64,000 nt of DNA from NCBI GenBank assembly GCA_944470555.2, contig OX104127.1, positions 130,201,113 to 130,265,112 on the forward strand. Reading direction: 5' to 3'. The translations under genes were made by a program, and so were the position numbers. Positions 1-11,117 of the stretch are shown here, in pieces; positions within the stretch are counted from its first letter, which is position 1, and the number at the start of each line of letters is the position of its first letter. The stretch is from Heterobilharzia americana. Lineage: Eukaryota; Platyhelminthes; Trematoda; Strigeidida; Schistosomatidae. A model generated the notes under the pieces. That model was not told the DNA's origin and made no database searches. It worked only from the letters and a program-made list of their open reading frames with translations.

Positions 1-1385
1 GTGTATTCTAGAGCCACTTTTGAGAGCGACGATCTCTTCGTTTACTGCGTGTTTCGCACGTAGTGTCCTGATAGATTCGTTAGTCTCATGAATTAGGTGC
101 AGTGACATGAAGTCTTTCAACGAGTGGTAATGTGATGATAATTTCCCAAGTTTATTGCGGAATATTTTAGGGATATATGGGTCCGGCTCCTTATAAACCC
201 TAACCGTTTTCACAGGAGCAACAGCATCTAGACACAGCTCCATATTTCTGTAGAAAAGTTAGAGTGTGTGTGTCAATGAGGCTGTGGTAAAGTAGTCATC
301 CCATGGAGAGCACCTGAGTAGCTCGATGAGTACTTCCCACTCTATATTCCCATAGCTTCTATGCCCAGTACAATTTAAAGATTGTTTGTTTTTCTTATTG
401 GGAGGAAGAATTGGTAAGCAAAAGAATACCATCCTATGGTCACTGTTAGAAAATTCCCTACTAAAGTGGGTAGTGACAGGGATGATGTCACAGCCAAGGA
501 CTAGGTCCAGTATACTATCTCCACGCGTGGGTTGCTGGATGTATTGCTTCCAGCCAAGATATTTGTGACAGCAAGTATTTCATCAAATTGTTGTGGGCCG
601 CGACCGACCTCCTAGTTAACTTCAGGTAAGTTAAAGTCGCCTGCAATCAGTTTGAGGTCAACAGTGAGGGATCCAGCGTGGGCAAATGATCTAGCCATCA
701 CTTCATCATTTTTTGTTGAACATGGTGCTCTGTGCACGCAGCCTATGAAGATTTTGTAGTTGGTACCGTATATAACTATCCAAAGTGAGTCGGGCAGATC
801 ATTGAAGATATCATCTTTAATCTTATTTGAGGTAGCAAGGCCACACACATAGATCAAACAGCCTTCACGACGCTTGTGGTCACGACTAGTGCGATACAGA
901 GTGTGACCATCTATACACAGGTCCACGTCTAGGATTGAGTCAGCACACCATGATTCAGTAACTAATAATGCAGTGGGTTTGGCTAGCAAAACTGTTTTTC
1001 TGAGGTCGGATATTTTCCTAAGTAACGAGCGGGCATCAATAAATAGAAGCGTGAAAAGGCCACCATGGCTCGCAAAGTAACTTGCTATGTCTCTTAAGCC
1101 CCGGTGGGCGGAAGAGTTTCTGGTATTCAGTTCCCTAGACGATGCACTACCTATGTCTCGGATGCGACAGGACTCAACAGTGGGGTGTGCCGGTGCGACT
1201 GGTGAGTTTCTGTCCCTCAAGAGTATATGAATGCCTAGCTTTTCACGGCGCTTATAAATTGTTAACGTGTACCTCTTCTTTACCGTTGGCGTAAGGTATG
1301 GTTTGTGACCGGTGTAAGTCCAGGAAATCAGTTCCAGCCCTGTGTTATCAGGGGGTTGCAAAGTATTTTCAGTGTTTATGTCCAA
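1..1385 (-). mobile_element. Non-LTR retrotransposon, endonuclease part, runs off left edge
   Basis: A reading frame of 257 residues (1385 down to 612) ends in the endonuclease block GDFNLPEVN and carries the upstream blocks ARSLLRKISDLR, LVTESWC and IDGHTLYRTSRDHKRREG, the usual order in an APE-type endonuclease of Jockey/CR1-like elements. A stop just after PEVN and a further shift near 545-560 break the frame. Beyond them the domain continues with DSILDLVLG and then SDHRMVFF (about 447-415), the catalytic Ser-Asp-His block. From 415 to 1 a degenerate linker continues, so the reverse transcriptase would lie left of this window. The copy is dead: it has at least two frame breaks. Clade assignment is tentative. 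Confidence 0.75.
612..1385 (-). pseudogene. APE endonuclease fragment of non-LTR element ORF2
   Basis: The longest uninterrupted piece of the left-edge element, 257 residues. The first 100 residues are low in recognisable motifs and may be linker or leader. Residues 110-257 are the amino half of an APE-like endonuclease, with the Glu of TESW and the Asp-Phe-Asn of GDFN as expected catalytic residues. The frame stops right after the GDFN block, and the missing His motif is in another frame further left, so the protein cannot be made whole. No host gene is suggested. Confidence 0.7.
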
Positions 1386-4300
1386 AAGCGGATGCTTGAC
1401 TGATCCATAAGTTGATTACACGTACACCATTAGGATTGGTCTGATTTTATTTTAAGTCGTGATTTGCCCGTTACCTAAATGTAGCACGACTATCTGCGGC
1501 GACGTGTATGCTTCAGACAAAGTACAGATTGTGAATGCGTACCCAACTGTCGTTGAAAACTTGATTATCAGAGAGGGCGCAAGAAACTGAACATTGGTCG
1601 GCTTTACTCAAGACGCCTAAAGCCTATTCTAACCTTAACTTTCTGCCATTAGTACAGAATAACTCTTGTTATACTGTCCCACCTTTAACCCAACTTCTCC
1701 ATAAGATCCGCGTGGTCACGACCATAAGATGCCTATCGGGAAACACTGCCTTAAACCCGATCACGATTATCCAAACCAAAGCACAGCGATCTAGGAAGTA
1801 ACCTCCAGTTTCCTTTCCTCACTTGATCCCTTCATGTCGATTCCAGAGTCTTCTTGATGGAGTTCCACCGTCTTCTGACGTCTGTCGATTCTAACGTACT
1901 TAAATCATGTCCACAGATTCAGTGCACGGCGGGGCTATCACTCTGTAATAAGGATACTGGGACCGCACCCACCACCAACACTGCCTGATGATGCAGATAC
2001 AATGTTTCAGTAATATCATCTCCGCCCGCCTTAAACGCTAGGATTCATTTTTCAAGCTACTTTGCTAACCGATTTACATCCAGTACCAAAGCTTTAATTC
2101 CGATGACAGCTATTTCCTAACTATGCGACTGTATACCTCGTTATTCTCTGCAAACTTTTCATCTAATCCCTTTTCTTAGACGCTTGTTTTTCATCTACAC
2201 ACTGCCTCATTTGTCTGCGGTTATTTTTCAGATAATATAGATAACTTTGCCTTAAGCCCTGCTGCATTGCACCCAACTTCTCAATCCACGTAATCTACGC
2301 AACTCGACGAATACAGGAAAGCCAAATCCACTACTTCAGGAAGTGTGAAAATGTGTTGAATACCAAAATTCGCACACCGAAGGCATCATAAAGTAGGTAA
2401 TTTCTAGCCCACTACTATTCTATGCCCGTTCGTAGACATGTGCCAGATACAAATGGAGGCCCTAATTCTTCCGCAGTATCACTTTAGTTAAGTGTTTGTA
2501 TACCCTTTTATAGGAAACCACAATAGGACGAGTACCATTTGAGCACCTTGAACTATTGGCCTTCATCCTCTTCCGCTCTCTATTCTTCAAGCTTCTGGGT
2601 ACATTCCCTCCCGCCAATGCATTCAGTTTCGCCGATGAAAAAGGAGCGTGAGGAACTGACCTGGCTTGACGCACTGTTACGGTTTTGGTACCTGAGAAGG
2701 TTCACTACAAGCAGTTGGTTTAGGGTTAATTTAAAGACCAAACTAATAAATAATCTTAGCTTATCTGCCCGTACCAAGGTTACATTTCAGCGACCTCTTG
2801 GGCCAAAGACTTGGCTAGCTGTGCGTGAGAGGGGTAAATACTCGACAGATGGATCAATCTATGGAATCCCCGCCCTTTTTATAGGATGACCTATCAATGA
2901 TATGAGGTGTTCAGCAGGGGAGTTCCACGCACCCTCGTAGTCTACCATCGCTGAGACTGCGACGCGTAGCGTTTGAAAGTACCACACATACCCCGCTAGG
3001 AGTTAACTTCAGAAGCTGCAGTTCTTATATGACTTTTTTATACCCACTATCACTATAGCCTTCCGCGGTTAATAAAATACCGACAAACTTCTCAGCTTCT
3101 TCATCTCCTTGAAGATCGTTAATAACCTGATAATGTCGCTGCCCTAACCCTCGGAACAGTTCAACTCATGGTGAATCTATGTGAAAATACTCACACATTG
3201 TCAAGGCAGGTGAGCTTACAGGTCGAAAATGCCCCGGGAGGCTGGTGATGTTTTTGCTGCAGACGTCTTCATACTTGTCTGCAGACGTCAAGAGAGAGAA
3301 AGTAACCTTTTATCTGTGACGATTTTTGGTCAAGTAGCTACTCTCAACATCAACAGAGTTGATTATGCATCCTTTTCCCCTAATGTATTCATCAGAAAGC
3401 TGTTTTCAGTTGTTCTGGCAACGAGTTCAAGTTGTTTGCCACTGGTCTGGAAAGCTGCTACTCTATTATGAGGTGATCTGTCGGTGGTTGTTAGACCTTC
3501 CTCACCCAGGGTTACCTGTACCGTGATCAGCTAAGAACGTGAATAAATCAACGCCCGCGTCAACAACCCAGAAATGAAATAGTAACAGCATTGGTCTTCC
3601 TTCTTAAAGTATGACGAAGGATAAAGGGTCAACCACGCTACTAGTTTTTATCACAATTGTTTTCATATCACACTGCCGATCAGGCATCCTGGATTCCACT
3701 GTTAGCCGCTATCCTTCATTACCATGCTAAAAGTTCCTAAGTGGGAGGCTGGCTTGGCGTCTAACAGGCATGATGCAACCCCACGAAAATACCCCAGTTA
3801 ACCGGGTTTTTGTGAAGCACGAAATGGTTGCCTAGATGCCTGATGTCCTACCTAGGATGGAGGATAAAATACTGTGCCTATCTTCATGGAAGCACCTCAA
3901 TAGCCTGAGAAGCGACTGAAGCACTCGAGATGGTGCAGTTACATGTGCATCATCCCATCATCTTCACATTGTTTTGATAATAATCTTTCGGCCTTACTGA
4001 TCCAGAATGTAAGACAGGAGTAATCCACTGACGGACTAATCAACCTAGATAATAATGTAGTATCCTGAATGTGAGTTACAAGAACGCAAGCGATTTTTAC
4101 ATGTCTGAATGCCAATTTTCTCACTTAGGCTGAGAAGGTTGGGAAGAATAGATCACCATGCCATGTATAGTCTCCCTGAGTATGCAGCTATTTGGATATT
4201 GCCGGTCACAAAAGTTGAACAAAGGTCAGTTAGTCGTAAAATGGCAGTGCAAAACCACCATTTTGAATCACTGCGTTCCTCCGTTTCTACCATTCGGACG

Positions 4301-6116
4301 ACTCGCCAACACCAAGCTGAAGAGGGAGAATTTTATCGTCAGTACGAAGACCCCCGGAAACTAACACAATAAGTTAATATCAGTGGTGGTAGCACAGGCA
4401 TCCATTATCATTAATTATCGTAAATGAGGAGGAGGAGATGCCCTGAAATAGTTCTCATCTGGGAATCATTTGGATAGCGCACCTGCTTGGGTACCTCATG
4501 TGATGCGGTGGCACAGCTCATTCCTGCTTGACGGAGCAGGCCAGACCGTTGCATGAATGGAGGTATAATCACTATGGCTAGTGCCTGGTGTGCATGATGC
4601 CAAGGGACGGTGGGGTCGTAAATGTATCCACAGTATCAGAGATCTGGGAGCAGGCTGGAAACATTATGTCACCTCAACTTCGTCGACCATACTTAATAAA
4701 AAGCAGGAAGCTGGTGTTAAGTGGCCGGAGGCATGATTATAGGGAGACAAAGTCAGAACATCTTTCGCTATGGGGCGTGTCCCTGCATAACCCACGGCTT
4801 TCTCCGCGATGATGGCTTTCAGGTGGAAAATAATAGATTATGTATAAATAAAGACACTAATACAGAGCAAGAATGTGACACTGTCGGAACACCATATACT
4901 ATCATATAATATACTATAAAAGTTTGTGTGTCGCTTCAGTCCGTTCTGTGCCGAAGCGTTATAACTATGCACCTTGGTTTTGGTAATAATTAATGGGCAA
5001 TGTCACCCCATGCAACTGTTCGTCGACTTTGTGGCTTGACCCGCTGGCCAATTTTCCGGCTCGTTTCTAGGTCTGATGAATCACCTCGTTATTTAAGGGG
5101 ATCCTGCAAATCTACCCAGTCTTCTGGATATCACTTCAACCAAACTTAAGGAATAATTCGTGCCCCTCAAGGTCAAATCGGTATCACCCACCCTAACTTC
5201 AATCATATTTCACTGTTAAAACATAGGCTACTTAGACCACAGTTTCAGCCAGAATTCCCTTAATATACTGAGCAATAGCTATTTTATCCCTCGCTGTCAG
5301 CGAAAAACTAACGTCCCGTTAGTGGAATCCATCCTCATATGCTTTAAGAGACAATTGCTCATCATTCGCGCGTTTCTGAACATAATCATGAATTCATATT
5401 ACCGAAGTGACCATGGCTATAATGCTTTCTTTTCCCATTCGCAGAAACAGCTCCATGCCGACATTTGATGCTCAAATTCGGTCTGAACATAATTACTTTG
5501 TGGAAATAATACCTGCTCATTGATGCCGATAATTATTTGACTTCTCCCATTCTTTCGCCAGTTCCGGATCATCCTCACGACTAACTAACCTATTGGTCAT
5601 GATTTTTTTGCGACGAGCCGATTAAACTTTCCCGACAGTAGTGGTAGCAGAGACATTATGAACAGATGAGTGCACCAGCGACCAATTTATATATTGGCCC
5701 GGAACGCGACTTACCTGCAGTAGATCCACACTACATATTTTCTGGTACTGTGTATCAAGTGATCTTTTCATACTACAAATACACCTCTTGAATGACGCTC
5801 CTTACTCCAATGCAAAAGGTACCCGAAGTCTATGTACAAATACTGCCATTTAGACTATTGATCGTTTCAAGGTCTAAATCAATCCAACACAATAAATATT
5901 CTTGGTGGAATTGATTTCTACCCTTCAACGTAACATGGTGGCCTGGAAATAAGTTGATATAGACTTACAAGTTGGTTATATAACTGGATACTTTATTGAT
6001 ACTGCAGATTGTTTGAATGGGTCCTTTGTGGGACAATTCTAAGGAGTAGACTGGTATATTACTAATTAGCAAACTATGCGGACACAAGTTGGTAAACTTT
6101 CAAAAATTATGAATTT

Positions 6117-6151
6117 GACGGTGCTTGTAAACTGGTATCCCTCAAGTTAAA
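6117..6151 (+). repeat. Short dispersed motif, copy 1
   Basis: Contains GCTTGTAAACTGG followed by a T/C-rich stretch and AAGTTAAA. It matches the motifs at 6,339 and 8,015 in about three quarters of positions. No function is known; it may be a worn fragment of a larger repeat. Confidence 0.35.
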
Positions 6152-6338
6152 CCCGTTATACGGGGCAATATTTATTATTATCTAAACTTTAACACTGTAT
6201 ACGCTGAAAAGTAATATTTTCTTGTTCGTTTCATAACTAGCAAGATCGTCGATTGTTTTTAGTAGAGTTCGGTGACATTCCGTCTGTACCACACAGGGCT
6301 CGTAAGGTCTTGTAGATATTTTGCAATGTACCAACGTG

Positions 6339-6373
6339 GTGAAGCCTGTAAACTGGCCTCTCTCATGTTAAAA
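6339..6373 (+). repeat. Short dispersed motif, copy 2
   Basis: Contains GCCTGTAAACTGGCCTCTCT followed by CATGTTAAA. It is the best preserved copy together with the one at 8,015. Confidence 0.4.
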
Positions 6374-8014
6374 GTTTTCAATGTGAGAATTCATTTATAT
6401 AACCCATGGTACATAAGGAATATGCTGTTACTTTTACGAATTGTGGATATGCGACCTGCTATGATATAGAGACCAGTCACTAACTCCTTAAATTTGTTAA
6501 ATATTTACAAATGTGAGGCCTAGAAAGAAAAGAAAATGATGGCCGGGTAGAAACAGTACATTAGATGAGTAGCGTCACAATACCAAGATGAGTGAACCAG
6601 TTGGCTGACGGGTCGTGGACGGTTAACATGCCGGGCTGAATGAGTATTTGACCACATTTACATAATCTAGCGAACTCGAAGGCACTATCCATACGTTCTG
6701 GGCTAGTTAAAGCATACTAGGATCTCTAAACGTATAGAGGAAAGCTATCATAAATCTCAAGTACCTTTCACCTCAATGGACTCATAAAGGGTGTTTGATT
6801 ACCAGTCCGTCTGGTCGGATTGTGCAGTACAAGTACATAACCAGTGTTCCCCTTAAGTTTACTGACAAACTACCTATCTAATAACTCGCATGAACCTCAT
6901 GTAAGAAAAAAAGAAAGATCCATTCCCATATGAATAAATTAAAGTTTACATATGGTTCGAATGACTTTAAAAAGACAGGGACTTCTCTCCTCCTAGTTTG
7001 TTTTACGTGGTATTCCATTGTCCAGTTTCTCCTTGCGCTTTCTTTTTCTTCTCTTTTCGGTGTCAGCCTGACAAGAAAGTCCTAAGCATTAATTCGTTCA
7101 AAAAGTATCAACTTGCTGGAAATCCTACTTCGTACCTAATACTGGAAACTGATGTTAGAGGTATCCAACTGGCTCGCCCCCGATTTCCTGTTTCTTGAGG
7201 AGCTTCACAACCAACTCACCTCCCTACCGATACCCTAAATGCTACCACATACGAAACCCCGAGCACAATAACTGGTCTTCGATTTCTGGTCCGTGACAAA
7301 TGCAGCGGAAGTCTGGATAAACAGTCGAACCCGAGAGATCACTTCACCCAACGGCAACGCATCCATAATAATGCTATGCAACAGATTTCCCCGGCACTTT
7401 ATCTTGTATCAATCCATCTAATAGAAGTCAACTAACAGCCAATGTATCTCCTTCACAATGTTGCATAATTTAACGTGAAGTCTATGAAGTTTTACACATG
7501 TGTAGTATTCACCACTGTTGAACGACGATGCTTCCAGCCTTTAATTACTTGCACCACAACAAATGTTTTCAGTACCACCAGTCTGAACTGCTGGGAAAGG
7601 TAACACTTGAGGAGTGAGAAACGCCTGAACTTAGACATTCACCTGGATTGGATGATTGTTTGGATACTTATTTATTCCTGAAATTGTTGAAGTTATTGCT
7701 GGTCAATAGAGCTACGGGCATAAGAATTACTGTTAAAACAGACGTTTATCTGACGAAACACTGGGTCTTGCAGATGGGTCAACCATGTCGACTACCCATA
7801 ACGCAAACACCGAATATCGCGCCGTTTGATGTGAAATGAGAATTGTGAGTAGGAATGACTTAAACTCAGAATGATGTGTATGTGCTGTAAGGCGATATTT
7901 TCCTGCCGTTTTCGTAACATTTAGATACTTGGTATCATGAAAGAGTCTAATGTCCTCCCTCTGTATCATTCAGTACTGCTGAAACGCTTTATGCTTCTCT
8001 GCAGTTATCAATTT

Positions 8015-8049
8015 GATGAGGCCTGCAAACTGGCTTCTCTCACATAAAA
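8015..8049 (+). repeat. Short dispersed motif, copy 3
   Basis: Contains GCCTGCAAACTGGCTTCTCT followed by CACATAAAA. Its similarity to copy 2 extends weakly upstream. Confidence 0.4.
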
Positions 8050-9780
8050 CTCATCACATAGGAATAATAACGTTTAGTTATTGATTTGTACTTCCTGCCG
8101 GAGGTAGAGATATTTGGTAGGTGCCTGCAACTAGCAGGTGGCGTGTCCGAACCTTAGGCTACGAAATTTATCCGCAGAACATTTTCAACAAGTTCTATCC
8201 TTCGATTTATTTTTAATCATACAAGTATGTCCTTTGAACGTATCATGTACTCTCACATATTTTTAAACTGTTTCCATCTCCCCGTTTCTCAAATCAGTAA
8301 CAAAAGAGAGAGAAAATTATCTGGAAATGGACTTTTCGGTGCAGAAGGTCATACTTTTTTCCGTCCGTCAGAGACTGAGCCTCGGTAGCAGATATTTGTA
8401 CAGTCTGAATGAACTACCACCGCCAAAATTACTCTTGTATTTCTGTTGGTTCTTCGCTGTGGACCAGATGCCCATGCAGAACCAGCTGGCTGTCCCTCAC
8501 AACCGCCTTGGATACTGCTATTATTAACACCATTCTTGTGTAATAACCGTTTCGTCTGAAACCATCGTTCTCGAAGTGAATTTGTTGAAAAATTGCATGC
8601 CCAGAGTTCTATACTGTCACATTTATTGTTCGGAATAAAAGGATTGTTATTATTACCTAATTCCGGATATTCGTCCTAGGCTGTTTCACAAAAGTGAACT
8701 GAACGTTCCCTTTCAGCTACGACCAGATTCAGACCTACGTAATGGGTTCAGCCAATCGACAAATTCACGTCGTTATATGTCAGCCATCGTCAACAAACGT
8801 CTTCAAATAGGCCGTAACTGTTCAGTAAGTCCATTTCCATGAGGATGGTCGAGGAGACAGTAACAAGAATGAAACCTCGGTGAATATGGTTGCTTCAGCC
8901 TTTATTCATATCAGTACAACTTCCAAAGGTCGTAAATGGTCTTCCATCAGCTGAATGCAGATTAAGAAGCTGGTCGTGATGTTCACCTGGTGTTGCTAGC
9001 AGAACACTAACTTCATTGCCGCAATGGGTAAAGTATTAAACTTAGTCTTCATATCGACTACTTTCGCCACTAACGTGTACCGATGGACAGCTACTTGACC
9101 TCCTGATACCTTAGTTAAAAACTCACGGTTATCGACAGCTTCACTCTTCCTCGTGTCGTGGACTAAATAACATTTGAAATTTCCGATTCTGCAAACCCCA
9201 GCTGTCGAACGAGCCAGTGAACTACGGTGATGAAATGAAGAACGCTGTGTTTTGCGTCGTGAACTAAAGCTCATAGTCCATATAAGCCGCTTGACAGTCT
9301 CTCAGCCTAAACATTTCTGGATTCTAACGCACGGGCTATGAAGTAGCAGAACATTTTACAGATTGGTCTGTCGGAGATCACCAGTGTTTTATCAACCATA
9401 TCTGACTCGTGGTTGATAGCAGACAAAGTTTCGCCGACGGTACTTTCACTGGGTGGGGTAATTTCTAAAGAAGACGTTCACGGAAAACGTCACTTTCAGG
9501 CTCCCTTAGGGGAGTAGCTTCCCTCATTCCTACGAGCGTGTAAGTTGCTGAATCGCTTCCTAGTTCGATTCTACGAGTTAATTCGTCCGAGCGTTAACGA
9601 CCTGTAAGATCACTTTTCTTCGGAACGGCTACTTTGAAGTGTACGAGAATCACTTCCTGAAGGGTTACCCGGTTAACTCCTGTGGACTATCATATGAATT
9701 AATGATCATGTGAGGTCGAGAAATTGTGGATGAGAATCCGTGACTCCCCATTCTCGGGAATCAGCTTCAGCGTACGAAAC

Positions 9781-10386
9781 TCACTCTGTGTCACCTATCC
9801 AAAGTGACACGAGCTGCGCCAGGAGCGTTCTTGGTTCATTATGGATGCGGTAGGTAGTCCAGTGTACATGTATATAGAAGTTAATATTACGAAGAAACCA
9901 AGGCAACAAATATGAAAACAAAAAGGTGCGGGTACGAAACAGGACATGCTCTTCAGTTTTGGAAACGTCCGTCAACGAACTTGACAAATGTAGAGGAAGT
10001 TGGCCTACTCTTCGTGCTTGTAGAGCACCCACGACTTCAAGACCTAGAAAGAACTCAGTAGTGTAATCAGGCAAGAACAGCGCATGAGCTGCGTCATACC
10101 ACAATACCTGTGCGTTTTGAAAAACTGGTAAGCCGCCCTTGTTCTTTACGCAAACGCCCACAGTTTCTGTGTTTCCTACATATGTTCTATCAATTTGCAT
10201 AGTCTGTAAACACCGTCTGTCATTGAAAAGTATTTCGCGTGGTTTATTAATGTGCAAGTATTGGTTAAGCTTCCGCGCCCGACATCCAACATCAATTATG
10301 CGAGTGTAGGAAACTTGTAGTTTTCGGGCTATTGCTTCTAGGTCTTGAAGCTTGGTTCTCTTTGGGTGGAATGTAAGTGCATTCAT
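9781..10386 (-). CDS. Unrecognised 201-residue reading frame, probable element remnant
   Basis: A 606-nt open frame in DNA where most chance frames are under 90 codons. I do not recognise the protein. Its amino end (residues 8-43) is basic and contains LEAIARKLQVS and IIDVGCRARKL. The DNA coding for it matches blocks at 38.4 kb and 45.6 kb that sit beside CR1-like pieces, so at least the first 45 residues come from a dispersed element. The middle (KPREILFNDR, DRTYVGNTETVGV) looks protein-like, while the last 60 residues are rich in aromatic and Leu residues and may be chance. No splice sites, signal peptide or partner gene were seen. It could be a retroelement ORF1 or gag-like fragment; a host gene is less likely. 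Confidence 0.3.
   Translation of the reverse strand: MNALTFHPKRTKLQDLEAIARKLQVSYTRIIDVGCRARKLNQYLHINKPREILFNDRRCLQTMQIDRTYVGNTETVGVCVKNKGGLPVFQNAQVLWYDAAHALFLPDYTTEFFLGLEVVGALQARRVGQLPLHLSSSLTDVSKTEEHVLFRTRTFLFSYLLPWFLRNINFYIHVHWTTYRIHNEPRTLLAQLVSLWIGDTE
10299..10372 (-). repeat. Dispersed block shared with 38.4 and 45.6 kb
   Basis: On the + strand it reads GGAAACTTGTAGTTTTCGGG and then CTTCTAGG. The same order occurs at 38,430 (+) and, reversed, at 45,650. Similarity is clear for about 45 nt and then fades. Confidence 0.5.
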
Positions 10387-11117
10387 TCATGAGTAGTGAT
10401 GCCAACAAATCAAAGCGGATTAATTGAGGCTTCAAACTGCGGCAAAAAAGATTTGTGACTACACCTTTCACTTCAGAGTATATGCGCACAAAACACGGGA
10501 AATACCGACTTTCACACAGAACGCTATTGCACCTGGGGATGACGTTTGGCGCGCGACGTTTGTATGTTTCGCCGTAGCGTTCACATTTGTGTTGCCGCTA
10601 TGCGTTATATACTCACGTATGCACCAACTGAATTCTGTGTGACATTACAGCACCGAATTTCATCAGAAAAATTCTAGGTATGCATTCTGTGTATTGTGTG
10701 CTCCGACGTAGCACTCAATTTGACCTTCACTCACATGTTACATACTTCGTGAGTCTGGTTTTCAGACAAGTGTGTATGTATTTATATGCTTACTAGTGAG
10801 TGTTAGCTGGAATTCGTAAATACTCATCAGCATGCTTTGGTTCTTAATACATATTTTGCCTGATACGCTGTGTCGTTGTGTTCAGTGGGATGGTGAACTA
10901 ACTGGTAAAGCCAGTTCGTGAATGCCCTTATTATCATGAGTAAAATTACAAGTATTTTTGAAATTACTTTTTCTGCCTTAAAATAAGACTTACAATGGGC
11001 AAACGCACTCGACATGCAGATTCGAATCCCTTGTCCATATAAGACCACCAGCGCGCCCATTTGAGTGCTTAAATTTCTGGGCAAATTTATTCCTGATATG
11101 GGTTTTGGTTGTTACTG
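10387..11117. other. Upstream region of the PHF7-like gene
   Basis: No gene was seen. Presumably it holds the promoter and 5' leader of the gene starting at 11,118, but no TATA box or initiator could be assigned. Confidence 0.3.

Larger units (their letters stand above)
1386..9780. other. Gene-free AT-rich stretch
   Basis: No conserved protein, RNA gene or structured element could be recognised in either strand. Open frames here are short (at most 116 codons at 2,539-2,889) and resemble no family I know. The only internal order seen is a 35-bp motif present three times at 6.1, 6.3 and 8.0 kb. Confidence 0.5.

Noticed and set aside
2539..2889. 116-codon plus-strand frame
   Set aside because: No known motif, Ser/Trp/Arg-rich mix as in chance translations, and an overlapping frame of similar length on the other strand.
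10815..10840. Minus strand CTGATGAGTATTTACGAAT, hammerhead-like
   Set aside because: Stem II GTA/TAC is possible, but the core has GAAT instead of GAAA and the flanks do not pair.
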